Source of the DNA: an uncultured Thalassotalea sp.
GTDB taxonomy: Bacteria > Pseudomonadota > Gammaproteobacteria > Enterobacterales > Alteromonadaceae
Length of the DNA: 64,000 bases
Direction: 5' to 3'
Assembly (NCBI GenBank): GCA_947502355.1
Contig: CANMZP010000002.1
Coordinates: 1 to 64,000, forward strand
This document shows, in pieces, positions 1 through 7,439 of this stretch (its first letter is position 1; every line of letters starts with the position of its first letter). Position numbers and translations under genes: made by a program. Under the pieces are notes generated by a model. That model was not told the origin of the DNA and did no database searches. It saw only the letters and a list, made by a program, of their open reading frames with translations.

Positions 1-243
1 CCTAAGTTGAATGTTCAACAAAGGTTTAGCATAATTCAACGGTGTTTCTGCCGCGCAGCGGCTTGGTTCAACAAGGCGATTAAGTAGAAAATTAACGCTG
101 TTATGGCTTTTGCAAAAGACGTAAAACCACATGCCATTATTAATTGCAGCCTACCTTAGACGGTTTTCGAAGTGCGACCCGAGATACATTCGTGTTTTTC
201 TAGCGAAGTTAAAAATTTTTAAATAGGAATAGGAACAATCAGG

Positions 244-1197
244 ATGACTATGTGTTTATGGACTTATAAAAGACCTTTTCAATATGACGGTAACGATTAT
301 GAAGTGAAATACTCCTTCTCATTTAAAACTTATACGTCGCAGCTATTTTGCAATGGAGCACTAGTAGACAAATGCACACATTCATTTGATGGTGATTTCA
401 AAGTGGTTGTGCATAAATTTCAACCCATCAGCCAACCAAACAATCGAACTAAAGAAGTCATAGTTTCTGTTGGTTACTTTAGTTGGTTGAATGTCGGTAT
501 CGAAGTTAGGGTAGGTAGTGACTTAATTTACGAAAGTCACCCAGGTAAAGACATTCACTTTGGAACTAAAAAACTTGAAAATTTAGGTATTTATGACAAT
601 TCAATGCCGGCAAATGAAAAAAGAAAACTTCAAAGTGAGAAATGGCAAAAAAATAAACCTTCTATTTTCGCTGACATAGGCATTGGAGCAGCATTTTTTG
701 TGGTAGCAAAAGTGACTGGGGACTTAAGAATAGCTGCATTTACGGGCGTGTTCTTAGGAGTAGCACTCGTTATTATCCAACGCTTTATTAAAGTCGACTT
801 ACTAGGTGGGTTTGCAGTATTTGGAACAATGATGCTCTTAGTATCAGCAATATTTGCCATTGCCTTTCAAAGTGAGTATTTAGTGCAGCTTAAGGGCACA
901 TTTATGGGGGTAATCAGTGCAACAGCACTTATGGTAGATGGAGTGTTTAACAAAGGTAGTTACTTTGGCACCCGTATTGAGCGCTATATGAACTCACCCA
1001 TACAACATCGGTATTTTGTTCTAGGCTTAGCATTGACTGGTTTATGTATGGCAGGACTGAATTTTAGTGTTGCAACTCAATTAACCGAAGAGCAGTGGCT
1101 TACGTATGACACCTTTGTTGAAACACCTGTTTATTTAGTGATGTTTTTTATCCTTGTTTGGCGTGCAGGAAAAAAAGCTGCCCCAAGAGTGTATTAA
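244..1197 (+). CDS. IspZ/YciB-like membrane protein with extra N-terminal domain
   Basis: The protein has 317 residues. The first 130 or so are soluble, rich in beta-type sequence, and match nothing I recognise. From about residue 142 onward there are five to six hydrophobic segments, and the stretch around IRAAF-FLGVALVIIQ and the later GTFMGVISATALMVDG resembles septation protein IspZ (YciB), a small inner-membrane protein. Normal IspZ is about 180 residues, so this would be an IspZ-like domain joined to an unknown N-terminal domain. It sits first in the cassette-like array and ends just before a palindromic site. The start is the ATG at 244; another in-frame ATG follows at 250. Function is not known; the IspZ link is by eye. 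Confidence 0.6.
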   Translation: MTMCLWTYKRPFQYDGNDYEVKYSFSFKTYTSQLFCNGALVDKCTHSFDGDFKVVVHKFQPISQPNNRTKEVIVSVGYFSWLNVGIEVRVGSDLIYESHPGKDIHFGTKKLENLGIYDNSMPANEKRKLQSEKWQKNKPSIFADIGIGAAFFVVAKVTGDLRIAAFTGVFLGVALVIIQRFIKVDLLGGFAVFGTMMLLVSAIFAIAFQSEYLVQLKGTFMGVISATALMVDGVFNKGSYFGTRIERYMNSPIQHRYFVLGLALTGLCMAGLNFSVATQLTEEQWLTYDTFVETPVYLVMFFILVWRAGKKAAPRVY

Positions 1198-1229
1198 ATT
1201 ATACAGAACAATTGCAATCAGTATATCAA

Positions 1230-1316
1230 GCCAATTAAGCAGGACTGCTAAAGCTTAGCTAAATTCCGCTGCTACGCAGTTTAGCCAACATAACCACCCC
1301 CTTATAGGGCGTTGGC
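1230..1316 (+). repeat. attC-like palindrome (candidate)
   Basis: The outer ends GCCAA (1230-1234) and TTGGC (1312-1316) can pair, the right end reads CCCCCTTATAGGGCGTTGGC, close in form to the 3' end of Vibrio attC repeats, and a hairpin (GCTAAA at 1258-1263 with TTTAGC at 1280-1285) fills the middle. It lies between two unrelated + strand genes. The core bases depart from the GTTRRRY consensus, so it would be a diverged site. Confidence 0.4.
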
Positions 1317-1353
1317 AAACCAAATAGATTTTCAATCTAACGAGGAGTTAAAT

Positions 1354-1713
1354 ATGAGCAATGATCGTATCACAATGTTAGTGACACTAGATGTCGGCCA
1401 AGGTGACACTGAATTATTTAAACAGTTGTCGAAAGAACTGGCAGAAGCCGTGGAGTCAAATGAACCTTCAACTATTGGATATGAATGGTTTCTAGATGGT
1501 GCAGAGGAAACCTGCATTATTGTCGAAAGCTATCCGAACTCTGAGTCATTGTTGTTACACCTCGATAACGTTGGTGCTAAATTAGGACCTATCCTGGAGG
1601 CCGCGCCCCTTTCACAGTTGCTGGTGCTGGGCTCCGTTTCTCAAAAAGCATCCGAAGTCCTCGCTGGTTTTGGTGCAAAAGTAATTCCTTTATTTGCAGG
1701 CTTTCAGCGTTGA
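1354..1713 (+). CDS. Antibiotic-biosynthesis-monooxygenase-like (dimeric alpha-beta barrel) protein
   Basis: This is a 119-residue protein with the size and feel of ABM/quinol-monooxygenase-type dimeric alpha-beta barrel proteins: an N-terminal strand (ITMLVTLDV), a helix of acidic and basic residues, then YEWFLDGAEETCIIVESYPNSE, which matches the family pattern of Y-x-W-x-x-D followed by E-x-Y-x-D/N-x-x-A/S. The start is set by AGGAG at 1343-1347, six bases before the ATG at 1354; a longer reading frame from 1312 has no ribosome site and would run into the palindrome. It is a typical single-gene cassette. The substrate is unknown. Confidence 0.65.
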   Translation: MSNDRITMLVTLDVGQGDTELFKQLSKELAEAVESNEPSTIGYEWFLDGAEETCIIVESYPNSESLLLHLDNVGAKLGPILEAAPLSQLLVLGSVSQKASEVLAGFGAKVIPLFAGFQR

Positions 1714-1725
1714 TTTCTGTAATTT

Positions 1726-1823
1726 GCTTAACAAGGTTGTCAACCTGATGCAGTTTGCTACGCGCTTTTTTCAGTTGTTTGTGGCGGTAAATCGCTCAAG
1801 TGACAATTAGCTTAGCGTTATAT
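1726..1823 (+). repeat. attC-like palindrome (candidate)
   Basis: GCTTAAC (1726-1732) fits the integron R'' consensus RYYYAAC, and the site ends in GCGTTATAT (1815-1823). TAAC can pair with GTTA, and the inner boxes TTGTCA (1737-1742) and TGACAA (1801-1806) are perfect complements. The length, 98 bases, suits an attC site. It separates the monooxygenase-like gene from the DUF6429 gene. This is the best-supported of the sites in the array. Confidence 0.5.
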
Positions 1824-1846
1824 AGCAGTCAGAGTTTGGAGGTAAC

Positions 1847-2071
1847 ATGCAAATCGATGAAGATAAAATAGATGAAGCTGCTCTAGCTTTATTGTATTTG
1901 ACTTTGCACGATAAATTCAGAGCTTGGAAACAAATAGATTGGGAAATCACAGATAGGCTTTTTGAAAAAGGTTTCATCTATGATCCTAAAGGTAAAACTA
2001 AATCAGTTTGTTTTACCGATGAAGGTTTAGCTAAATCAGAAGAGCTTTTTAAAAAACTATTTGCAAAGTAG
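1847..2071 (+). CDS. DUF6429 family protein
   Basis: The 74-residue product matches the DUF6429 family throughout: an N-terminal DEDKIDEAALALLYLTLHD, then a W-K-x-x-D-W segment, L-F-E-K-G, and a C-terminal DEGLAKSEELFKKLF helix. The length is the usual one for the family. The family has no known function, but it is small, acidic and soluble and is often seen on mobile gene cassettes. A ribosome site TGGAGG stands a few bases before the ATG. It is followed by a short stretch (2072-2125) ending in AAGGCGTAAT that may be a further eroded attC. Confidence 0.8.
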   Translation: MQIDEDKIDEAALALLYLTLHDKFRAWKQIDWEITDRLFEKGFIYDPKGKTKSVCFTDEGLAKSEELFKKLFAK

Positions 2072-2146
2072 TGCGCATGCTTTTGGTATATCACAAGGGA
2101 TCATCAACTATAAGGCGTAATATTCAATCAACATGGGGTTTATATT

Positions 2147-2791
2147 GTGAATGATTTACAAAAAGCAGGGGGCGTTGCTGCTCTTTCAGAAGCCATCATT
2201 TACTTGTCCGCTTTCGTTTTTTTTGGCGCGTACTGGAATTTTCCCGCTGATGCTGATTCTGCTCAAAAGTTTGCTTTTCTCGCTGAAAACCAAAATATCC
2301 TATCCATCGTAAACCTCATCATGTATGTATTATTTGGCGTTTTGCTCGCGATATTGGTGTTGGCGCTTCATGAGCGTTTGAAGAGGGCGGCGCCAACGTT
2401 CTCACAAATCGCTTCGGTGTTTGGGGTTGTTTGGGTGGGGTTGGTCATTGCCAGTGGAATGATTGCCAATATTGGTTTGGCTACGGCCTTGGAGTTGTCA
2501 ACTACAGATCCTGAGCAAGCTATGACCGTATGGCGAGCTATTTACTCGGTAGTCGAAGGCTTAGGTGGTGGTAATGAGGTCGTTGGAGGTCTTTGGGTTT
2601 TATTGCTAAGTGTTGCCGCTTTAAAAGGTAATGAACTTCCTAAGACGCTTAACTACTTTGGGCTTTTCGTTGGCATTGTCGGTGTTCTCACTATGTACCC
2701 GGCAGATGTACTTACTGACGTTTTTGGTTTAACACAAATTGTTTGGTTTTCTTGGCTGGGTGTCGTCATGCTGAAGATTCGTAAAAACTAA
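2147..2791 (+). CDS. DUF4386 family integral membrane protein
   Basis: This 214-residue protein has about six hydrophobic segments and the layout of DUF4386 proteins: an N-terminal AGGVAALSEAIIYLSAF helix, a loop with L-A-E-N-Q, then the central GGGNEVVGGLWVLLLS segment and a C-terminal pair of helices. The family lies in the inner membrane and has no established function. The start is a GTG at 2147; an ATG a little upstream stops at once. The stop codon TAA at 2789 is also the first half of the next palindrome (ACTAACAAG), which is a habit of integron cassettes. Confidence 0.75.
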   Translation: MNDLQKAGGVAALSEAIIYLSAFVFFGAYWNFPADADSAQKFAFLAENQNILSIVNLIMYVLFGVLLAILVLALHERLKRAAPTFSQIASVFGVVWVGLVIASGMIANIGLATALELSTTDPEQAMTVWRAIYSVVEGLGGGNEVVGGLWVLLLSVAALKGNELPKTLNYFGLFVGIVGVLTMYPADVLTDVFGLTQIVWFSWLGVVMLKIRKN

Positions 2792-2880
2792 CAAGTGCTT
2801 CAAACGGAAAAAATACCGCTGGCTGTTTTTATTCCGTTCAACATTCTAGTCAGCTATATTTTCCCACTCAAGTGGGCGGT
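2789..2880 (+). repeat. attC-like site (candidate, eroded)
   Basis: It begins with TAACAAGTGCTTCAAACGG right at the stop codon of the DUF4386 gene and ends with ACTCAAGTGGGCGGTA, similar to the ends of Vibrio-type attC repeats. AACGGAA and TTCCGTT form an inner hairpin. The outer arms pair poorly, so it is either eroded or only reminiscent of attC. Confidence 0.35.
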
Positions 2881-2903
2881 AGCAAGAAAGGAAAAATTTA
2901 GCG

Positions 2904-3209
2904 ATGGATTATGAAAACGTTGATCTAAAAACGAGAGTTATTAAACACTATTTACTTCCAACGGCGGCGTTGATTTATTGTTTGTTTGGGGCCATTGTCG
3001 GTGAAATGACCATGTTCACTAGATCTGGCACTATCTCTCTGCCAGGTTCTCAAGCATTAATCTTATCAATCGCACCTGCTCTTTGGTTGCTGAGTGATTT
3101 GATCATGTTTGAACCCAAACTTCAATTGACAAAAGTTAAGCGTTTAACTTTGGGTATATTACTTTTAATTCCGGCAGGCTATGTGTTTTATATAGTATTG
3201 CTGGCGTAA
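2904..3209 (+). CDS. Small three-helix membrane protein, unknown
   Basis: The product has 101 residues with three clear membrane helices (about residues 15-35, 48-68 and 80-100) and a charged N-terminus. I do not recognise a family. AAGGAAAA stands upstream of the ATG at 2904. It lies between two attC-like sites and so would be a cassette of its own. Confidence 0.6.
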   Translation: MDYENVDLKTRVIKHYLLPTAALIYCLFGAIVGEMTMFTRSGTISLPGSQALILSIAPALWLLSDLIMFEPKLQLTKVKRLTLGILLLIPAGYVFYIVLLA

Positions 3210-3216
3210 TGCACTG

Positions 3217-3316
3217 CTAACAAGGGAATGATGGCAATGATGCAAAGCGTATGGCTTACAGTCCTTCGTCGCTAATTTTAACCAAGCCTTATCAGACCCT
3301 TATGCGGGCGTCTGAC
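3217..3316 (+). repeat. attC-like palindrome (candidate)
   Basis: CTAACAAGGG (3217-3226) opens the site and CCCTTATGCGGGCGTCTGA closes it. AAGGG (3222-3226) pairs with CCCTT (3297-3301), and the right half forms a local stem of CAGAC (3293-3297) with GTCTG (3310-3314). The right end is very like the CCCCTTAGGCGGGCGTTA end known from Vibrio chromosomal integron repeats, apart from the core GTT. Confidence 0.45.
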
Positions 3317-3341
3317 GATAAAATGAAGATACAGGCATAGC

Positions 3342-4115
3342 ATGGATTATTTGAGCATAAATAAAAAAGCGTGGGACAAGAGGACCAAAGTGCACGTTAA
3401 ATCCGAGTTCTACGATGTTGCGTCATTCAAAAAGGGCAAATGCTCTTTAAACCCAATCGAACTCAAACAAGTTGGCGATGTACAAGGAAAGTCTCTATTA
3501 CATCTACAGTGTCATTTTGGTCAAGATACCTTGTCTTGGGCTCGTTTAGGGGCAGAAGTTACTGGTGTCGACTTGTCTGTGGAGGCAATCGAACAAGCAA
3601 ATTTATTAAAGCGAACTTTGGGGTTAAAAGCCGACTTCATTGAAAGTGATGTTGTGCAATTTGGTCGTGAAAATACCCAACAATTTGATATTGTATTTAC
3701 TTCATACGGCGCATTGTGTTGGTTATCCAATTTAGCGGATTGGGCACAAACCGTCGCTGCTTCATTAAAGTCTGGCGGAGAGCTTCATCTAGTAGAGTTT
3801 CATACCTTTAACGACTTGTTGTCAGGCTACTCGTACTTCCCAAATAATGAGCCAGATATTGAAGAGGAAGGCACGTATACCGAAAACTGCGATGGTACTA
3901 CATCAACTTTGGTGACTTGGTCGCATTCAATGAGCGAGGTTATAAGCGCTTTAATCGGTGCAGGGTTAACTATAGAGTCTTTCTCTGAGTATCCTTATAG
4001 CCCTTATAATTGCTTTGACGGTTTAGAGTTTGTGCCAAATTTGGGATATCAAATGTTGCATAAGGGGCAGCAGGTTCCACTGGTGTATTCAATTAAAGCG
4101 CGAAAAATCGACTAA
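3342..4115 (+). CDS. Class I SAM-dependent methyltransferase
   Basis: The 257-residue protein shows the class I methyltransferase order: motif I LLHLQCHFGQDTLSWARLGA near residues 50-70, the acidic end of the second strand at VTGVDLS (about 74-80), DFIESDV (about 98-104), and FDIVFTSYGALCWL (motif IV region, about 114-128). The first loop is HLQCHFGQ rather than the common glycine-rich form, a known variant in the methyltransferase-11/25 group. The target is unknown. The stop codon forms TAACAAACCGTTCAA, again matching the left end of an attC-type site, and the gap to the next gene ends by 4168. It is a plausible cassette gene. Confidence 0.8.
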   Translation: MDYLSINKKAWDKRTKVHVKSEFYDVASFKKGKCSLNPIELKQVGDVQGKSLLHLQCHFGQDTLSWARLGAEVTGVDLSVEAIEQANLLKRTLGLKADFIESDVVQFGRENTQQFDIVFTSYGALCWLSNLADWAQTVAASLKSGGELHLVEFHTFNDLLSGYSYFPNNEPDIEEEGTYTENCDGTTSTLVTWSHSMSEVISALIGAGLTIESFSEYPYSPYNCFDGLEFVPNLGYQMLHKGQQVPLVYSIKARKID

Positions 4116-4168
4116 CAAACCGTTCAATAGAGATTACATAGCAAACGTTCTAAACCAGGAGTAGGATT

Positions 4169-4552
4169 TTGACAACATTAATTTGGTGCTTAATTGTGGC
4201 TGCGTTACTGCCATATATTGCAAAAATACCGTTAGCTGTCGCCATGAAAAAAGCGGGAGGGTACGATAATAATCACCCTAGAGAGCAGCAGGCAAACTTG
4301 AAGGGCGTTGGCGCTCGAGCTTTAGCGGCGCATCAAAATGCGTTTGAATCCCTAATCATTTTTGCATTGGCAACATTGTTGGCAATCGCAACCAATACAA
4401 CAAATGAAACCGTTCAATTTCTTGCTATCGCTCATATTGTTTTCAGGCTGGCCTACAATGGTCTTTATTTGCTTAATTTAGATATTTTACGTTCAATTAC
4501 CTGGGGCATTGCTATCGGTTGCTCATTTGCAATGATGTGGCAATGTCTTTAA
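4169..4552 (+). CDS. MAPEG family membrane protein
   Basis: This 127-residue protein has four membrane helices and the MAPEG hallmarks: an N-terminal helix ending in P-x-A-V-A-M, then NHPREQQANLKGVGARALAAHQNAFE-type sequence around residues 33-60, with the conserved R-A-x-A-A-H-Q-N-A-F-E stretch. MAPEG proteins are trimeric enzymes of eicosanoid and glutathione metabolism in animals; the bacterial members of this short type are uncharacterised. The start is a TTG at 4169 placed just after AGGAGTAGGA; no ATG fits as well. It lies at the end of the cassette-like run. Confidence 0.85.
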   Translation: MTTLIWCLIVAALLPYIAKIPLAVAMKKAGGYDNNHPREQQANLKGVGARALAAHQNAFESLIIFALATLLAIATNTTNETVQFLAIAHIVFRLAYNGLYLLNLDILRSITWGIAIGCSFAMMWQCL

Positions 4553-4589
4553 ATCGATAACTATTGGCATGTTGGGAAATCAAATTAAG

Positions 4590-5000
4590 ATGACCATATT
4601 GAAAAAGTTCAGCATCTTAATTGTTGGTGTTTTACTTGGGGCAATTACCAGCTATTTGGCTGTTACTAAGGTTATTGCATTACGAGGAAGTGTTGGCATG
4701 CATGGATTTATGGATGCGGCTGCATCGGCTACAACAAATGCAAATGCGGTCGATTTAATAACATGTATGAAACTTGCGAAGCACCTAAAATACTCAGTCA
4801 ATCATTTCCAATTAAATTTAGCGTTGAATAATGAATTAAAACCTTTTGATAATGGCACCGACCGGGTCTTTAATGTGTTGGTTTATGTAAAAGGTTATGG
4901 TGTCGGCCTAGCTGATGCTGCACAAGATAAAAAACAATTTTTCAACCAATTAAACTGCCTAGTGCGTTTTCCAGATATATTGGATAAACAAGCTGAATAA
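4590..5000 (+). CDS. Hypothetical protein with N-terminal membrane anchor
   Basis: The product, 136 residues from the ATG at 4590, begins with a basic stretch (MTILKKF) and one hydrophobic segment that could be an anchor or an uncleaved signal, followed by a soluble part with two cysteines. No family was recognised. An in-frame ATG at 4569 adds seven residues before the basic stretch and has no ribosome site, so 4590 is preferred. It directly precedes a broken GNAT gene. Confidence 0.5.
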   Translation: MTILKKFSILIVGVLLGAITSYLAVTKVIALRGSVGMHGFMDAAASATTNANAVDLITCMKLAKHLKYSVNHFQLNLALNNELKPFDNGTDRVFNVLVYVKGYGVGLADAAQDKKQFFNQLNCLVRFPDILDKQAE

Positions 5001-5022
5001 AAAGTCCAAGCTGAGCATTTAA

Positions 5023-5184
5023 AGGATCGGTTCGACTTACCCACCAAATGAAGCGCAACAGGGTTGTGAGCAAATTCATTTAGATTCTGGCGTGCAGCGC
5101 TTTGAGGCACATCGATTTTATTTAAGAAACGGTTTTAATATTGCAAGTCATCATTTCTCCATTGTGGACGCAAAGGCTCGCTAA
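5023..5184 (+). pseudogene. C-terminal remnant of a GNAT acetyltransferase
   Basis: Read from 5023 to the TAA at 5182-5184, this frame encodes 53 residues ending in a sequence typical of the GNAT C-terminus: a Q-G-C-x-x-I-H-L-D-S-G segment, then A-H-R-F-Y-L-R-N-G-F, then an SHHFS strand. A stop codon at 5020-5022 and the lack of any start or N-terminal acetyl-CoA site upstream show that only the last third of the gene remains. It directly follows the preceding gene, and CTAACA at the stop again recalls a cassette end. Confidence 0.6.
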
Positions 5185-5339
5185 CATACATTGTGTAATT
5201 CACCATGTATTCTGTTTTTATATCGCCTATTTATTTAAATATCAGATGCTTAAATTGGGTAGTTGGACTTGGTTAATGGTATGTTATATTTTATTGGGTG
5301 TTTTTTTCCATTCGCTTTATAAAATTTAAAGGACTAATT

Positions 5340-5441
5340 ATGAAAATGCTCTTATTACCACGGCTGTATACCATAAGTAGCTGTTCAATATCTTGGGTTT
5401 TAACGTTTCCGTTGGGTCGATATGCGGCGGAATATCTATGA
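5340..5441 (+). CDS. Small 33-residue ORF coupled to the next gene
   Basis: AAAGGA (5328-5333) stands six bases before an ATG at 5340. The frame runs 33 codons and its TGA (5439-5441) overlaps the ATG of the hydrolase gene in an ATGA arrangement. The peptide is hydrophobic and basic (MKMLLLPRLY start). It may be a leader that couples translation to the hydrolase, or a decayed gene. The ribosome site here is stronger than the one in front of the hydrolase itself. Confidence 0.4.
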   Translation: MKMLLLPRLYTISSCSISWVLTFPLGRYAAEYL

Positions 5442-6613
5442 TAAAACATCATCAAATGTCGCTCTTTGCACTAAAGCTCTTTTTCCTATTCAGTCTTTGT
5501 ACCCCAGCTTTAGCTAGCCCTAAAAAAGGCGATATAGCACATATTTCAAGTGTACGAGCAACAGAGCTTAATACGGCTTTTTCGGCATTAATAAAAAAGC
5601 ATCACATTAATACCGCTGGCGTTGCGGTGATTAAAAACCAAAAAGTGATTTGGCAGAACCAGTTTGGCGTGCAATCTCCCGGTGTTGTCGCCAACACCAA
5701 TACCTTGTTTGATGTGGCCTCGGTCACCAAAACAATTACCGCAGAAACCATCCTTAGGCTTGTTGCCCAAGGGAAGCTGTTGTTGGATGAGTCGGTAGCG
5801 CCTTACTGGATTGACCCTGATCTGAAAGATAACCCAAATCTTGCGAAACTCACCCCCAGAATGTTGCTTAATCATATGAGTGGTTTTATGAACTGGCGCT
5901 ATTTTAGCAAAGATAAAAAGCTCAACTTTGTTCATCCGCCGGGGTCCACGTTTGGTTATTCAGGAGAGGGGTTTGAATATTTAGCAAAATATGCCGAAAA
6001 CAAATTGGAGGTCCCATTTGAACAATTGGTGCAAGAAACGATTTTTAAACCTTTGGGTATGAACAATGCCTTTTTTGCGGTACATAAAGAACACTTTCCT
6101 CGTATAGCTAAACAATTAGATAAAGAAGGCAAATTCTATGGTTATTACTGTCACCCTTATGGCTACTGTCAAAAGGAAGGCAGTTACTCTGCCGCGGCAA
6201 ATTTAGTGATATCGGTGGAAGATTATGCCACGTTTTTACTATCTGCGATGGCTGGCGAAGGGTTAACCCAAAAACTTAAAAAAGAGAGAAATACCATGCA
6301 AGGCATTCAGTTTAGGCAAAATGATATTGATTGTGGTGAAGTCTCTGATGTTATTTGTCCGACCCAACTTGGTTATGGCCTGGGGTGGAGCATTTCACAT
6401 TGGCCGGAAGGAAAAATTATTGGCCATCGAGGTACAAATTGGAGTGTGGCTTCCTTAGCCTATTATTATCCATACAGTGGCGATGGGTTGATCATTTTCT
6501 TTAATGCCCCAAATAAAGCCGGGTTAGCGGGCATGGTTGATGCGCTGAAATTGCTTGACCCAGACTCACCCGAACTCCCAGGTTATAAATTACGACTGAA
6601 CAGACGCGAATAG
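5438..6613 (+). CDS. Serine hydrolase of the beta-lactamase/class C family
   Basis: The product is 391 residues with a signal peptide (MIKHHQMSLFALKLFFLFSL, cleaved near ALA-SP). The serine beta-lactamase fold motifs are present: S-V-T-K at residues 95-98 (nucleophile and lysine), Y-S-G at 174-176 in place of Y-x-N, and H-R-G in IGHRGTNWS near the C-terminus in place of K-T-G. This set suits DD-peptidase or esterase-type members better than true beta-lactamases. It should act in the periplasm. The start at 5438 is chosen because it begins the signal peptide; a longer frame from 5393 would put 15 polar residues before it. The substrate is not known. Confidence 0.85.
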   Translation: MIKHHQMSLFALKLFFLFSLCTPALASPKKGDIAHISSVRATELNTAFSALIKKHHINTAGVAVIKNQKVIWQNQFGVQSPGVVANTNTLFDVASVTKTITAETILRLVAQGKLLLDESVAPYWIDPDLKDNPNLAKLTPRMLLNHMSGFMNWRYFSKDKKLNFVHPPGSTFGYSGEGFEYLAKYAENKLEVPFEQLVQETIFKPLGMNNAFFAVHKEHFPRIAKQLDKEGKFYGYYCHPYGYCQKEGSYSAAANLVISVEDYATFLLSAMAGEGLTQKLKKERNTMQGIQFRQNDIDCGEVSDVICPTQLGYGLGWSISHWPEGKIIGHRGTNWSVASLAYYYPYSGDGLIIFFNAPNKAGLAGMVDALKLLDPDSPELPGYKLRLNRRE

Positions 6614-6703
6614 CATTTCTAGCTCACGTAAGGCATTAAAACATCAAGTGCGAAAAATTCGAGCTATCATTACTCTTATCATTCATTGAATTGAAAGAGC
6701 AAT

Positions 6704-7096
6704 ATGAGAATATTTTTATCCCTTATTTTTGTTACGTTTTTATCTTTCGGTTGCGCCACAAGTGACAGTACTTTACGACAAAGTGGTCACAATGACGCGT
6801 ATATTCAAGGCTTTCATGATGGTCGCCACAGTGGCTTACAAGAGGCGGGTAATCATTATGAAAGCTACATAAAAGATGAGCAACGCTTTGCCTCTGATAA
6901 GGATTATCAAAAAGGTTGGTTAGCAGGAGAAGCCGAAGGGAAAGAGCTGCAACGACAAGCCACTTCGGTGGGTGAAGGTATTGCCGGTAGCTATCGGGTG
7001 AAAGGAGATAAAACTGATCCTGAAAAGGTTGCCAAAGACGTGTTAAAAAACGTTGATACAAAGGAGTTGAAGAGCTTAGAGAAAGAGCAGGACTGA
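6704..7096 (+). CDS. Small lipoprotein, unknown family
   Basis: The 130-residue product starts with a lipoprotein signal ending in LSFGC (cysteine at residue 17), so it should be anchored in an envelope membrane. The mature part has glycine and aromatic repeats of the pattern YIQGFHDGRHSG and YQKGWLAGEAEG, a soft G-W/F-x-x-G motif seen in several short periplasmic lipoproteins, and a charged lysine and glutamate-rich tail. The function is unknown. Confidence 0.65.
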   Translation: MRIFLSLIFVTFLSFGCATSDSTLRQSGHNDAYIQGFHDGRHSGLQEAGNHYESYIKDEQRFASDKDYQKGWLAGEAEGKELQRQATSVGEGIAGSYRVKGDKTDPEKVAKDVLKNVDTKELKSLEKEQD

Positions 7097-7136
7097 TTTT
7101 TAATAACAGATCGGGAGAGGGAACATTCAGTTTAAT

Positions 7137-7337
7137 GTGTTTGGTAAGAAAATGTCGGTGTTAAAAAAATCGTATCATTGGCAATTGTTTATTGACTCAG
7201 ATACCGGCATTCGGTGCCGGGTTTATGATGTGGTTATCCCATCTGATCTCAAAGAGAGTGAGCTAGAATCGTACCTAGATGATATTTATCACGAATATTC
7301 TAGCGAAAAATACCCTAAAGTGATCAAGTTAAGTTAA
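7137..7337 (+). CDS. Small hypothetical protein
   Basis: The product is 66 residues with a GTG start at 7137, or 61 residues from the ATG at 7152. A purine-rich GGGAGAGGGA sits at 7112-7121, rather far from either start, so the start is uncertain. The sequence is a compact mix of charged and aromatic residues (Y-H-W-Q-L-F, D-T-G-I-R-C-R-V-Y) ending in YPKVIKLS, and looks like a small folded domain. I recognise no family. Confidence 0.5.
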   Translation: MFGKKMSVLKKSYHWQLFIDSDTGIRCRVYDVVIPSDLKESELESYLDDIYHEYSSEKYPKVIKLS

Positions 7338-7439
7338 ACTAGGCGGCTATTTTCCTTCCCTTAGCATTTAGGCTCAAAGATTTGCTTTGCAGCGCTTTTG
7401 CTTTTCTATATTTCGTTTAGCCGTACGTCTGGAGCATGC

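Noticed and set aside
1-243. Hairpin-rich start of the window as an attC site
   Set aside because: GTTCAAC occurs twice (13-19, 66-72) and GCCGC/GCGGC form a short stem, but I could not pair a left end with a right end, so no site is claimed.
5141-5329. A 62-codon + strand frame (start in the GNAT remnant)
   Set aside because: The frame starts inside the acetyltransferase remnant in another phase and has no ribosome site. Its hydrophobic second half is not enough to support a gene.
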